NCBI GenBank assembly: GCA_014384665.1
Contig: JACNFI010000366.1
Location: 1 to 13,326 of the forward strand
Length of the DNA: 13,326 nt
Reading direction: 5' to 3'
Source: Candidatus Cloacimonadota bacterium
GTDB lineage: Bacteria > Cloacimonadota > Cloacimonadia > JGIOTU-2
This document shows positions 1 to 8,463 of this stretch, one piece after another. The stretch's first letter is position 1, and the number at the start of each line of letters is the position of its first letter. The notes beneath the pieces are model-generated. The model was not told where the DNA came from. It ran no database searches and saw only the letters and a program-made list of their open reading frames with translations. A program made the translations under genes and the position numbers.

Positions 1-2306
1 AAAATATTTTTATCTAAAATTTGTATTTCCAACCAGTTTCGTTTTTCACTTTCATTTCTGAAAAGATGAATGCCTTCACTACTGCAAACAAGCAAATCTA
101 AATCTCCATCATTATCATAATCTGAAAATGCAGCTCCCCAGGAATTGAATGTACGAACACCAGCAAAAAAAGTAATATCAGTAAAGGTCTTATCCCTATT
201 ATTAAGATAGAGGTAGCTTCTCCGATTTGGATAAATTGAGGTAATAAACAGGTCAAGATAACCATCAGAATTGACATCTCCCCAGGATGGGTCGCTATGG
301 CATTCATCGTAAGTAATCCCAGCTGATTCTCTAATATCAACGAATTTTTTATTTTTCAAATCATTCACAAAAAGCATTGTCATATCAGAAAATTCTATAA
401 ATCTGGGATGGGCTAAATTTGCACAAATCAAATCCATATCCCCATCATTATCAAAATCACCCCATTCTGAGCCAATAGTATGTCCATACCAGCCATCAAC
501 ATAATTACCTTCAACTCCAACTTGTTCTGCAACATTTTCAAATGATTTTCCCTTTTGATTTTTCCATAGAAAGTTGCGGTCTAATCTATAATTTGATACA
601 AAAATATCAAGGAAGCCATCATTGTTATAATCTCCCCAATTCACACCTCGTCCCGCCTGATTCTCACCAAAGGGTGGGATAATCTTTTGTAATTCTGTCA
701 CATCAGAAAATTCGCCATTTCCTTCCGGGTCTACGATCCCGTCTGGTCGGAGACCTTCATTATGAAACAAAAAATCCGGTTCGTTATCAAGAATCTCCCA
801 GCGTTCATAATTTGCTAAATACAAATCAGGTAGAAGGTCTCCATCAATATCTCCCCAAGCAGCTCCCTCAGTTTGCAATGTATCTGCAATCGGAGTTGAT
901 TCTGTAATATCAAGAAAAGTGCCATCTCCCAAATTTTTCCATAAAATATCACTCTTTGATGTATTTGATGAAGTTGCAAAAAAATCAAGATAACCATCTC
1001 TATCAATATCAGCCCAGACACCACCGTTTGTTTTTCCTTCAGAAATTCCTGCTTCCTCGCTAATATCACTAAAAGTTCCGTCTTTATTGTTTCTCAATAG
1101 AGTATTGCCATTTAATAAGATATCATCATATCCATCATTATTATAATCACCCCAGGCAATCCTTGTTTTTTTGTAATCAGAAAGGCCTGATTCGTTGGTT
1201 ACATCTCTAAAAATCGGTCCTTTGTATTTTGCCCAGACTCTTGTAAATTGCATAGAATCATCCCCACCATTAGAGAATTCTAAATAGATTTCTTTCAATA
1301 ATGAATCTGCTCTGGGAGTCCAATGATTTCTCTCATCACCCATTTTTACAGCAGTTAGCAGATGTGTAAATGCAAGAGATTTCTGGTCAATATGCATTTC
1401 AGTTTTCCCCATTAAATAATAGAATTTTGCGGTCAAATCCTCATGCTCAACTTTTGATAACTCATCTAAAACTTCTTCATATTTTTTGTTTTCATATAAA
1501 ATTTGAGCAAGCGTAAAACGATATTTTGCAAGCCTCTCTCCCTTTGTCTTCGCTCTCCAAAACTCAAAAGCGGGTTTATCTTCAGTCCTTTCAACTTGTG
1601 AAATTATCATTTTCATTTTATCTTCACAAAAATCCAGTTTCTCTTTTAGATTTAAATAATATCGTGCAACCATATTAATCATTTTGGGAGAATCTGAGAA
1701 ATTATTTCCAAGAAAGGTTAGCAATGAATCTAATTTTTTTTCTTCACCCATATTTTCATAAGAAAAAAGTAGATATCTCCAGCCAAGAGCCGACCATTTA
1801 TTTTTCTCATATTTTTGTAAAAACTTATTTAATTCTTCAACTCGCAATGAATCATCTCGCATTATTGCGTATTCAAAAATCTTCTCTTGTCCGGATTGAT
1901 TTGTAATGTTGCAGGTTGGATATTTGGAAATGATTGTATCTAAAATTGCTTCTGCTGAAGAATCTTCAATTGCAGTTTCAAAGATGTATTTTACTTGTAA
2001 GGAAAGACTATCAGGTAAGTTTATCTGTGCAATAAGTTTTAGATACTTTTGCTCCAGGGCAAGCAACTCTTTGGGCTTTATTTCTTGTTTCTCAAAAATC
2101 TTCAATAAAGTTTCATATCCCTTAAAATTTTCTGGTTCTTTTTCTATAAACTTTTCAGCAAATTTTCTTGCTTTTGATAATTCTCGTTGTTTGAAATAAT
2201 TTTCTGCTTTGGCAAAATAATCGTTCTTATCGGAAGGTTTTATTAATGATGTTTGACTGCAAGAGATGGAGAATAAGAAAATAAAATACAAAATAATTTT
2301 CTTCAT
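1..2306 (-). CDS. FG-GAP/VCBS repeat lipoprotein with TPR-like N-terminus, ASPIC/UnbV type (partial, 3' end outside window)
   Basis: The frame is open from the ATG at 2306 to the left edge (768 codons and two bases) with no stop, so the gene is cut by the window. Residues 1-16 form a short hydrophobic signal ending FSISC, a relaxed lipobox with Cys16, so the product is probably lipid-anchored in the envelope. Residues about 25-360 are helical and TPR-like (for example paired helices around 30-70 and 265-325). From about residue 385 there are seven repeats with a calcium-binding loop of the DxDxDGxxD type: DYNNDGYDD, DIDRDGYLD, DIDGDLLPD, DYNNDGFLD, DFDNDGDMD, DVNSDGYLD and DYDNDGDLD, each usually preceded by WGD. 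They should form a beta-propeller. The last residues, RNWLEIQIL, match the start of an ASPIC/UnbV domain. There is no clear Shine-Dalgarno before the ATG. A surface or periplasmic binding role is inferred; the ligand is unknown. Confidence 0.88.
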   Translation of the reverse strand, partial: MKKIILYFIFLFSISCSQTSLIKPSDKNDYFAKAENYFKQRELSKARKFAEKFIEKEPENFKGYETLLKIFEKQEIKPKELLALEQKYLKLIAQINLPDSLSLQVKYIFETAIEDSSAEAILDTIISKYPTCNITNQSGQEKIFEYAIMRDDSLRVEELNKFLQKYEKNKWSALGWRYLLFSYENMGEEKKLDSLLTFLGNNFSDSPKMINMVARYYLNLKEKLDFCEDKMKMIISQVERTEDKPAFEFWRAKTKGERLAKYRFTLAQILYENKKYEEVLDELSKVEHEDLTAKFYYLMGKTEMHIDQKSLAFTHLLTAVKMGDERNHWTPRADSLLKEIYLEFSNGGDDSMQFTRVWAKYKGPIFRDVTNESGLSDYKKTRIAWGDYNNDGYDDILLNGNTLLRNNKDGTFSDISEEAGISEGKTNGGVWADIDRDGYLDFFATSSNTSKSDILWKNLGDGTFLDITESTPIADTLQTEGAAWGDIDGDLLPDLYLANYERWEILDNEPDFLFHNEGLRPDGIVDPEGNGEFSDVTELQKIIPPFGENQAGRGVNWGDYNNDGFLDIFVSNYRLDRNFLWKNQKGKSFENVAEQVGVEGNYVDGWYGHTIGSEWGDFDNDGDMDLICANLAHPRFIEFSDMTMLFVNDLKNKKFVDIRESAGITYDECHSDPSWGDVNSDGYLDLFITSIYPNRRSYLYLNNRDKTFTDITFFAGVRTFNSWGAAFSDYDNDGDLDLLVCSSEGIHLFRNESEKRNWLEIQILDKNI

Positions 2307-2376
2307 AGTTATTATTTGTTTAAAATATAGGCTTCAAAAAGATTCTCTCAAATCGTATTTGTCATTCTTAATCATC

Positions 2377-5316
2377 TTAGAACTCTGCATTCAAGGAGAA
2401 GTAGAAAGATGGATGTTGGTCGCTAAACCCTTTATCTGCTCTCCAGGCCCAATCTAACTTCAGCACAAAGTATCCAAGATTCATTCTTGTGCCAAATCCA
2501 TAACCCATTTTCAAATCGTTTAGTTTTGTTGACTTAAATTCATTGTAATTATCCCAGACATTACCCACATCAGTAAAAACTGCTCCTCTTATGTTTCTTA
2601 AACATATTGGTAAAGGAAATCCAAGTTTAAGATTATGAATGAATGGGAAACGAAATTCTAAACTTCCTACTGCAATAGAATACCCATGTTCTTCAAAATC
2701 TAAATATCCTCTTAAGTTGTAGTAATATCCTAAATTGAATTCCTGTTTATCCTTGCCTGTGCTAATACCAAGTTCAAGTTTTGATGCAAACTGATAATTT
2801 CTTGAAAGAGCGAAATAGTTGCGGAGGTCACAGTAAATATTTAAATATTCTAATCCAAAACTTTTTTCTCCCCCAATGCTTACTCTTGAACCTTTTATTG
2901 GACCTGTATAACCCCAAAGTGCAGTATCATGAATATAGAACAAAGCAGTGGAATAAATGCATTTTTCCTTTGAGCTTGATTGTATTGGTTGCCATTCTCC
3001 ATTTTCCCATTCAAACCATTCTTTTCTCCAGAATCTAAGTGTATTATAAAAGTCAATACGATTAAATTTATCAATTGGATAACCAATAATAGTGTGCATA
3101 CCAGTATTCTTTTCTTTCTCTAATTCTTCCCGGCCACTATAATACAAATAATAATAATTATCCACCAGGTTGAAAAATCCGATTCCCACATCAAATCTCT
3201 TCTTAAGATAGTAATAGCTGATTAACACATTGCTTTCAGCTATTGACTTGTTAACATCAGTAATAATATTAATATGATGATTACCGAGTATGTCACTTAA
3301 TGCAATATACAATTGTGCAGAAAGACCATACCCGGTTGAATAAGCGAGTCCTCCAAAGACAAAATCCGGAGTAAAAACAAGTTTGTATTTTTCCTTTTCT
3401 GGTTCTTTACCTTTTATAGTATCAGGTTTGACATCTGAACTATCCCTTCTTGAAATATAATTAGAATCATAGATAATTTTTCTGGATGTTAAAAGTCCTT
3501 TTCTTACTCTGTAAAATCTTTTATATTCAGAAATGGGAAACACTTTTCTAAAAGGAAATTTCTTTACTTTCTTAATTTTTGAATATTCAAAATATGATAA
3601 ACTGTCTAATGGGTTGCTATAAAGATAAATATCCCAACCTCTTTTGTAAAATGTTGAGAAAATTAATTGATTATCATCTTTGGTAATACTGGGTGAAAAA
3701 CTACCACAAAGAGTATTTGTAAGTTGAGCATACCCTTCTTTTGAAAAGTCATAAGCAATAATATTTGCCAAACTATCTCTATATGAAGTAAAAATAAGAT
3801 ACTTATTATCTGATGTCCAAATAGGATATTGATGGTCATATTCCTCATTTGTAACTGCCCAGATACTGTCAGTTTTTAATTCATAAAAGAATATGTTATA
3901 AAAGAGGTTAGAAAACATATAAGAATCAGTATTTTGCTCAAAAACCTTATCAATGAACCGTTGAGAAGCAAAGGCGATCTTATTACCATCTGGGGACCAT
4001 CTTGGATATCTATCGTCATAATAATCATCTGTGAGACGAGAAGTAGTTTTACCTTCTATATCATAAATATACAAGTCATCCCGAGCATCTTTAAGCCCAG
4101 TAAACACTATTTTGCTTCCATCTGGTGAGACATCTAACTCAAAAATACTATCAAAATTTAAATGTATTCTTTGTAATTCTTTTCCATTTTTAGTACTGCA
4201 TATAGCTATATCATCACCTCTGGTTGTCTTTGTAACAAAAGCAAACTTCTTACCATCAGGAAAGTATGAGATAGAACTTTTCATAGAATGGAAATCCTCA
4301 AAACTTCCTGAAACACCTGTTTTAACTAATCGCTTACTTTTATACAAACCAAGAGTTGAACTTTTATATATGCCCATATTATATGATTTACTTGAATAAT
4401 AGAGGATATCGGTGCCATCTGGAGAAAATATTGGATTTATATTTTTATAATATTCATCATTTTTGTGATGCGTAATTTGTTGATATTTCTCTGTTGGAAG
4501 TCCATTGTTGTTTATAAATATACTATATTTTCTTTGTAGAAAAAATTTCCATTGGTCTTCAAGATTTTGGAAAGAAAAACCGAAAGTCCTCTTTGCTGAT
4601 TCATGAACACTTTTATAAATTTTGGTATTATATAGAAATTCAATAACACTATTAGTGCCAAATTGCGATTCCAAAAACAATAAGAATGATTCTCCTTCCC
4701 TGTATGCATAATAACCATCAACTTCTTCTAAAGGAATAATTGCATCATTTACTACTAAATCTAACATAAACATATCATTATAATAAGAACCATGTATTGA
4801 ACTCCACTCAGCAATACCTTCTGAAAACCAGAGTGGTAAAGAGAAAAAAATTCCTGAAGCAAGATTAGTTATTCTTCCACCTTGCAGTGCATAAAAACAA
4901 AACACATGGCTTAATTCATGAATAATAGTATATTCAAATCTTTTATAAGAGCCATCAAATGGAACAACCACTCTATTCTTAATAAATTCGGTAAAGCCAC
5001 CCACTCCCTCATCAATTATCCAATAAATAGTATTAGTTTCCTCAAATTCATTGTGTGAGTTGTAAATCACAACAGGTATTCTATCTTTTATTGAATACTG
5101 AAACAAATCCTGAAATCTATAATATGCATTTTCAATAATTACAGTTGTAACCTCTGCAATAAAATCAAGATTTCCTTCATAATAAATGTCAAAGTGTGTG
5201 GTACTTATAACTGACCACTCCATATCAGGATAATTGATTTTGTTTTTCCCAAACTGCATAGCAGTTAATGGATAAGTAATAAGAAGAATTAAAATTCCAA
5301 TGATTATAGTTTTCAT
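2377..5316 (-). CDS. Outer-membrane protein: gluzincin-type peptidase domain + PD40/TolB-like propeller + Omp85-like barrel
   Basis: This 979-residue protein begins with a signal peptide (hydrophobic residues 4-18). Residues about 35-270 look like a peptidase of the MA clan: HELSH at 133-137 is an HExxH zinc motif, and WFSEG at 163-167 provides Glu166 as the likely third ligand. Residues about 290-600 carry six PD40/WD40-like blades recognisable by FSPDG, SPDGSKI, SPDGNKIAF and similar motifs, as in TolB. The remainder, about 640-979, is beta-rich and ends in phenylalanine, as outer-membrane barrels do. LRGY at 868-871 matches the conserved (V/I)RG(F/Y) motif of Omp85/BamA proteins, and TDVGNVWD at about 916-923 is also typical of that family. 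An AAGAAGGT ribosome site (5325-5332) precedes the ATG. Location in the outer membrane is well supported; peptidase activity and substrate are inferred. It lies 111 bp downstream of mlaD, so a joint role in envelope upkeep is possible but not shown. Confidence 0.9.
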   Translation of the reverse strand: MKTIIIGILILLITYPLTAMQFGKNKINYPDMEWSVISTTHFDIYYEGNLDFIAEVTTVIIENAYYRFQDLFQYSIKDRIPVVIYNSHNEFEETNTIYWIIDEGVGGFTEFIKNRVVVPFDGSYKRFEYTIIHELSHVFCFYALQGGRITNLASGIFFSLPLWFSEGIAEWSSIHGSYYNDMFMLDLVVNDAIIPLEEVDGYYAYREGESFLLFLESQFGTNSVIEFLYNTKIYKSVHESAKRTFGFSFQNLEDQWKFFLQRKYSIFINNNGLPTEKYQQITHHKNDEYYKNINPIFSPDGTDILYYSSKSYNMGIYKSSTLGLYKSKRLVKTGVSGSFEDFHSMKSSISYFPDGKKFAFVTKTTRGDDIAICSTKNGKELQRIHLNFDSIFELDVSPDGSKIVFTGLKDARDDLYIYDIEGKTTSRLTDDYYDDRYPRWSPDGNKIAFASQRFIDKVFEQNTDSYMFSNLFYNIFFYELKTDSIWAVTNEEYDHQYPIWTSDNKYLIFTSYRDSLANIIAYDFSKEGYAQLTNTLCGSFSPSITKDDNQLIFSTFYKRGWDIYLYSNPLDSLSYFEYSKIKKVKKFPFRKVFPISEYKRFYRVRKGLLTSRKIIYDSNYISRRDSSDVKPDTIKGKEPEKEKYKLVFTPDFVFGGLAYSTGYGLSAQLYIALSDILGNHHINIITDVNKSIAESNVLISYYYLKKRFDVGIGFFNLVDNYYYLYYSGREELEKEKNTGMHTIIGYPIDKFNRIDFYNTLRFWRKEWFEWENGEWQPIQSSSKEKCIYSTALFYIHDTALWGYTGPIKGSRVSIGGEKSFGLEYLNIYCDLRNYFALSRNYQFASKLELGISTGKDKQEFNLGYYYNLRGYLDFEEHGYSIAVGSLEFRFPFIHNLKLGFPLPICLRNIRGAVFTDVGNVWDNYNEFKSTKLNDLKMGYGFGTRMNLGYFVLKLDWAWRADKGFSDQHPSFYFSLNAEF

Positions 5317-5357
5317 AGTTTTATACCTTCTTTCTAATTATTTCCGAAGGTTCCCAG

Positions 5358-5376
5358 CCAAAGGTGGATCCTTTGG
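5358..5376. repeat. Short perfect hairpin between mlaD and the barrel-protein gene
   Basis: CCAAAGG (5358-5364) and CCTTTGG (5370-5376) form a perfect 7-bp stem around a 5-base loop, with outer CCAG/CTGG that could extend the fold. There is no T run on the minus-strand side, so it is not a classic terminator. It may be an extragenic palindrome or a processing site. Confidence 0.5.
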
Positions 5377-5427
5377 ACACCTCTGGTGGAAAAGCTTCAT
5401 AAAAAGATAAACTTTGCAAATTTTCAT

Positions 5428-6294
5428 TTAAAATAATCTAAAATATTTTTTTGGATTTTTCTGCATATCAGTGACTAATGAATCTAAATTATTAACAACA
5501 TGAATAACTTTTTTGTATAAAGAATCGCTTGATGTAAAGCGACCAAAATCTGTATTTTTATCCTCTAAATGCTCTGCTAAAATTTTGAATTTACTCAGCA
5601 AATATTTCATCTCAACAAGTTGTTCATTAGTAAGAGAGACAATATTATTTATTTTGTCTTTATTTTTAACAATAAGTGTATCAAATAATTCTATAACACT
5701 GTTCGCTTTATTAAAATCAACTATAAACTTATTGTTATCATCAAATAAGCCGTTTATATTATTTATAAGTTTATCAATATTTTTGATAATTTTATCAATT
5801 GATTTACTTTCTTGCTCATTTTGAAATACATTTTCAAAAATTGTAAGTAATTTATTTATATGATTTATTGTCTGAGAAATCTGAGATAAGTTCTCATGAA
5901 ATCCTGAAATATAAATTCCGTTAACTTTTTTTGAATTATCTAATAACTTTTTAGATTTGCCGGGATAAATTTCAATTTGTCTTTCTCCCATCAAACCAAT
6001 TTCAGTAATGATAATCTTTGTATCAGTAAACAATTTTACTTTTTCTGATATTGATAAAATTACCTCAACACCCTCATCAATTAGAAAGATTCTCTTAACT
6101 TTTCCTTGTCTTACACCATTCACAAACACTGCATTACCTACACTTAATCCACCAATTTCGGGGAAGACAGCTGTAATATAATACTGCTCCTTATTTACAG
6201 AATAAGATGTAAAGAAAATGCTTCCTGCAATAATGGCAATTATTGCAATAATAACAATTAAGCCAACCACTATTTCATTTTTCCAAGTATGCAT
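5428..6294 (-). CDS. mlaD: MCE/MlaD-family lipid-binding protein of an ABC lipid transporter
   Basis: The 288-residue product has an N-terminal signal anchor (hydrophobic residues about 8-29) followed by one MCE domain at about 38-115. This contains the typical stretch FPEIGGLSVGNAVFVNGVRQ and then IGLMGERQIEIYPG. Family members form rings in the periplasm, anchored in the inner membrane, through which phospholipids or other lipids pass between membranes with an MlaEF-type ABC transporter. After the MCE domain the protein continues as a long helical region (about 135-275, rich in I, N, K and L), longer than in E. coli MlaD (183 residues), which could form a helical tube or extended bundle. 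GGGAG precedes the ATG. It lies 13 bp downstream of mlaF, clearly in the same operon. Confidence 0.88.
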   Translation of the reverse strand: MHTWKNEIVVGLIVIIAIIAIIAGSIFFTSYSVNKEQYYITAVFPEIGGLSVGNAVFVNGVRQGKVKRIFLIDEGVEVILSISEKVKLFTDTKIIITEIGLMGERQIEIYPGKSKKLLDNSKKVNGIYISGFHENLSQISQTINHINKLLTIFENVFQNEQESKSIDKIIKNIDKLINNINGLFDDNNKFIVDFNKANSVIELFDTLIVKNKDKINNIVSLTNEQLVEMKYLLSKFKILAEHLEDKNTDFGRFTSSDSLYKKVIHVVNNLDSLVTDMQKNPKKYFRLF

Positions 6295-6307
6295 TTAATC
6301 TCCCGAT

Positions 6308-7051
6308 TTATTTTTTCATTTCATTATCTTGTGGATGGGCTATAAATCTTTTAATATAAGCATCCGAGGTCTTCCTGAATTCTTTTGGACTATCTTCAGA
6401 GATTATTATTCCATTTTTCATCATAGCTACTTTGTCAGCAATTCTAAATACATTTCCAATATCATGAGAGACAATTAACGATGTGGTATTTAATGTTTTT
6501 TGAAATTTCGCGAAAAGACTAATAATATTGTTTGCAATAATTGGGTCAAGCCCTGTTGTGGGTTCGTCATAAAATATACACTCAGGATTCATTATCAAGG
6601 CTCGGGCAAGACTGACCCGTTTTTGCATTCCAATACTTATTTCAGATGGCATTTTATTTCCTTCACCAATTAATCCTACTAATTCAAGCTTACTTTCTAC
6701 TTCTTCAATTATTCTTTTTTCTTTTAATTTTGAATGTTCTCGTAAAGGCAGTGCAACATTTTCAAAAACTGTTAACCAATCAAATAATGCTGGTGCTTGA
6801 AAAACCATTGTAAATTTTCTTCTTAATTTATTTAACTCTTTCCAGCCAATATTATCAATACGATGCTGGTTAAAATAAATCTCACCAGAATCAGGTTTCA
6901 GAAAACCTACAAGAAGCTTTAGCAAAACTGTTTTTCCACAACCGCTTTCACCAATGATAACTGTGGTTTTACCATCTTCTATAGTTAGATTAAGCCCATT
7001 AAGTACTACTTTGCTGTTGAAACTTTTTTTCAAATTATTTATTTTTATCAT
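6308..7051 (-). CDS. mlaF: ABC transporter ATP-binding protein, MlaF type
   Basis: This 247-residue cytoplasmic ATPase has all standard ABC motifs: Walker A GESGCGKT at 34-41, Q-loop Gln85 in VFQAPALFDWLTV, signature at 138-143, Walker B IFYDE at 159-163, D-loop GLD at 167-169 and switch His196 in IVSHD. The FDWLTVFENVALPL stretch and the GMQKR signature context place it with the MlaF/Ttg2A group, which drives lipid transport with the MlaE permease and MlaD. Its direct neighbour mlaD supports this. The signature reads SIGMQ instead of the common SGGMQ, so the second position has Ile instead of Gly. No mlaE is seen in the window. The ribosome site is weak (GGTG about 10 bases before the ATG), and the leader lies in a palindromic repeat. 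Confidence 0.9.
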   Translation of the reverse strand: MIKINNLKKSFNSKVVLNGLNLTIEDGKTTVIIGESGCGKTVLLKLLVGFLKPDSGEIYFNQHRIDNIGWKELNKLRRKFTMVFQAPALFDWLTVFENVALPLREHSKLKEKRIIEEVESKLELVGLIGEGNKMPSEISIGMQKRVSLARALIMNPECIFYDEPTTGLDPIIANNIISLFAKFQKTLNTTSLIVSHDIGNVFRIADKVAMMKNGIIISEDSPKEFRKTSDAYIKRFIAHPQDNEMKK

Positions 7052-7060
7052 TTTTTTATT

Positions 7061-7125
7061 TCACCACAAAGCACACCCCGATACGCTCATACTTCCCTAC
7101 GGGGCAAGCAAAGGACACCAAAGAT
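7061..7125. repeat. Palindromic repeat stretch upstream of mlaF
   Basis: CACCACAAAG on the left and CAAAGGACACCAAAG on the right flank a core with a hairpin: CCCCGATA (7077-7084) can pair with TACGGGG (7098-7104) with one bulged base. The layout looks like a simple CACAAAG-type repeat interrupted by a palindromic unit. It forms most of the gap between the R-M operon and mlaF and carries no gene. Confidence 0.45.
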
Positions 7126-7140
7126 AAATTCATATGTTTT

Positions 7141-7164
7141 AGGTATAAAGTCTTCTTTATACCT
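7141..7164. other. Perfect hairpin across the stop codon of the small gene ending at 7157
   Basis: AGGTATAAAG (7141-7150) and CTTTATACCT (7155-7164) are exact reverse complements around a 4-base loop. The TAA stop of the minus-strand gene (7157-7159) lies inside the stem. No T run follows in the direction of transcription, so termination by a standard intrinsic mechanism is not supported; 3'-end protection or weak termination is possible. Confidence 0.55.
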
Positions 7165-7540
7165 CTCCTTGGGCTAAAATAAGCGTTCCAGATTCTCTAG
7201 AATACTTTTTGAATAAAGCCCAAGTAACTCCATAAAGACCTGTAGGTTCATGTCCACAGTCAATTAAAGAATAACGATTTCTATAAATTCCTACCCATTC
7301 ATCTATCACTTCACTACTTTGTTCTTTTGCAAATTCATAATAAGCATCTTCATTTTCTTCATCAGATTTTTTTGAATCATAGACCTTGCTTACGCAGAAC
7401 CCACCCCAGCCTTCATAAGCCAATAAGTATTTCCCATTCTTATCTACACCAACTTCATCTGAAATTTCTTCTAAATTATCCCGTACCCATTGCCAGATTT
7501 TATTTGAAACTTTTGTTACTTTATGATTTATTTTAATCAT
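7157..7540 (-). CDS. Uncharacterised small protein coupled to the DNA methyltransferase gene
   Basis: I do not recognise this protein. I chose the ATG at 7540 (127 residues), which overlaps the methyltransferase stop in the arrangement ATGATTAA; a TTG at 7552 would add four residues. It is predicted to be soluble, with no signal or membrane segment, and acidic in the middle (SKKSDEENEDAYYEFAKEQ). It is rich in aromatic residues: WQWV near the N-terminus, AYEGWGGFCVSKVY in the middle and YGVTWALFKKYSRESG near the C-terminus. It has two cysteines and no known catalytic motif that I can see. The overlapping start suggests translational coupling, so it is probably the third gene of the restriction-modification operon. 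A role in modification, regulation or immunity is inferred from position only. Confidence 0.75.
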   Translation of the reverse strand: MIKINHKVTKVSNKIWQWVRDNLEEISDEVGVDKNGKYLLAYEGWGGFCVSKVYDSKKSDEENEDAYYEFAKEQSSEVIDEWVGIYRNRYSLIDCGHEPTGLYGVTWALFKKYSRESGTLILAQGEV

Positions 7541-8462
7541 TTTTGAAATCAAACAATTTTGGAGATTTAGAGTCTATTAGAAATTTTCTAATGCGTCTTT
7601 CTGCTAATTTTATATAATCTTTATTTATATCATATCCAATATAATGCCGTTTTGCTTTTATTACTGCTATTGCGGACTGACCGCTCCCCATAAAAGGGTC
7701 TAAAACAATCTCTCTTTCAAAAGTATAAAGTTGAATCAACCTATACGGAAGTTCTATGGGAAAAGGAGCTGGATGCCCAATCTTACGAGCAGACTCTGCC
7801 GGGAATGTCCATACGCTTTTAGTGGATTCAAGGAACTCCTTTTTTGAGATAGTATTTTTTCTCTTCTTGGTATTTTTTCTACCAAATGTGTCTTTAGAAA
7901 AAACCAATATGTATTCGTGAATATCTCTTAAAGTTGGATTAGTCGCAGAAAGCCAACTTCCCCAGGCTGTGGAAGGACTTGAACTTGAAGCTTTGTTCCA
8001 TATAATTTCTCCTCTCATCAAGAATCCCAAATCAAGCATATCTCTCACAATAAAAGTATGCAGGGGAATATATGGCTTCCTGCCTAAATTTGCAATATTA
8101 ATACATGCTCTACCTCCAGGAAAAAGCACTCTATAAACTTCCTTCCAAATCCTTTTCAAAAATCCCAAATATTCCTCAAGTGTAAAATCCTCATCATATT
8201 CTTTTCCTACATTATAAGGTGGGGAGGTCACCATTAAATGAACGCTATTATCTGGCAGCTCTTCCATCATTTCAGAAGACTTACAGAAGATTTTATCTAA
8301 AAATTGCTCCGGGATAGGATTTTCTACATACTTAACTTTCTGCTCCTTGGGCAATCCTTCGTATAGTTTGCTTGTATAAAAGGCTGTAGAATCATGGTTT
8401 ATTCTCCCGGGAGAGCCGAAAGAACTCGTTTGAGTTCCCTTCTTTCTTCGGTTGGTTTTCAT
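7533..8462 (-). CDS. Site-specific DNA methyltransferase, beta class (N4-cytosine or N6-adenine)
   Basis: The 309-residue protein has the catalytic motif IV TSPPY at 79-83 ahead of the SAM-binding motif I DPFMGSG at 255-261, the order of beta-class amino-methyltransferases. SPPY (not DPPY) is more often linked to N4-methylcytosine, but this alone does not fix the target base. Further family marks are the N-terminal SSFGSPGRINHDS, the conserved LFPGGRACINIANLGRKPY, and the GWS-like WGSWLSATNPTLRD block before HEYILVFSK. The length is normal. GGAGGG lies just before the ATG, which is one base after the endonuclease stop, so the two genes are translated together. If the neighbouring endonuclease is ThaI-like, the site would be CGCG, but that is inference. 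With a defective endonuclease it would act as an orphan methylase. Confidence 0.92.
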   Translation of the reverse strand: MKTNRRKKGTQTSSFGSPGRINHDSTAFYTSKLYEGLPKEQKVKYVENPIPEQFLDKIFCKSSEMMEELPDNSVHLMVTSPPYNVGKEYDEDFTLEEYLGFLKRIWKEVYRVLFPGGRACINIANLGRKPYIPLHTFIVRDMLDLGFLMRGEIIWNKASSSSPSTAWGSWLSATNPTLRDIHEYILVFSKDTFGRKNTKKRKNTISKKEFLESTKSVWTFPAESARKIGHPAPFPIELPYRLIQLYTFEREIVLDPFMGSGQSAIAVIKAKRHYIGYDINKDYIKLAERRIRKFLIDSKSPKLFDFKND

Positions 8463-8463
8463 T

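Noticed and set aside
815..1069. 84-residue minus-strand frame and a similar one at 98-340
   Set aside because: Both are out-of-frame shadows inside the open FG-GAP lipoprotein gene, whose frame runs unbroken from 2306 to the window edge.
2330..2370. Possible terminator (GATT/AATC stem then TTTTT on the minus strand) after the barrel-protein gene
   Set aside because: The stem has only 4 pairs and is too weak to claim.
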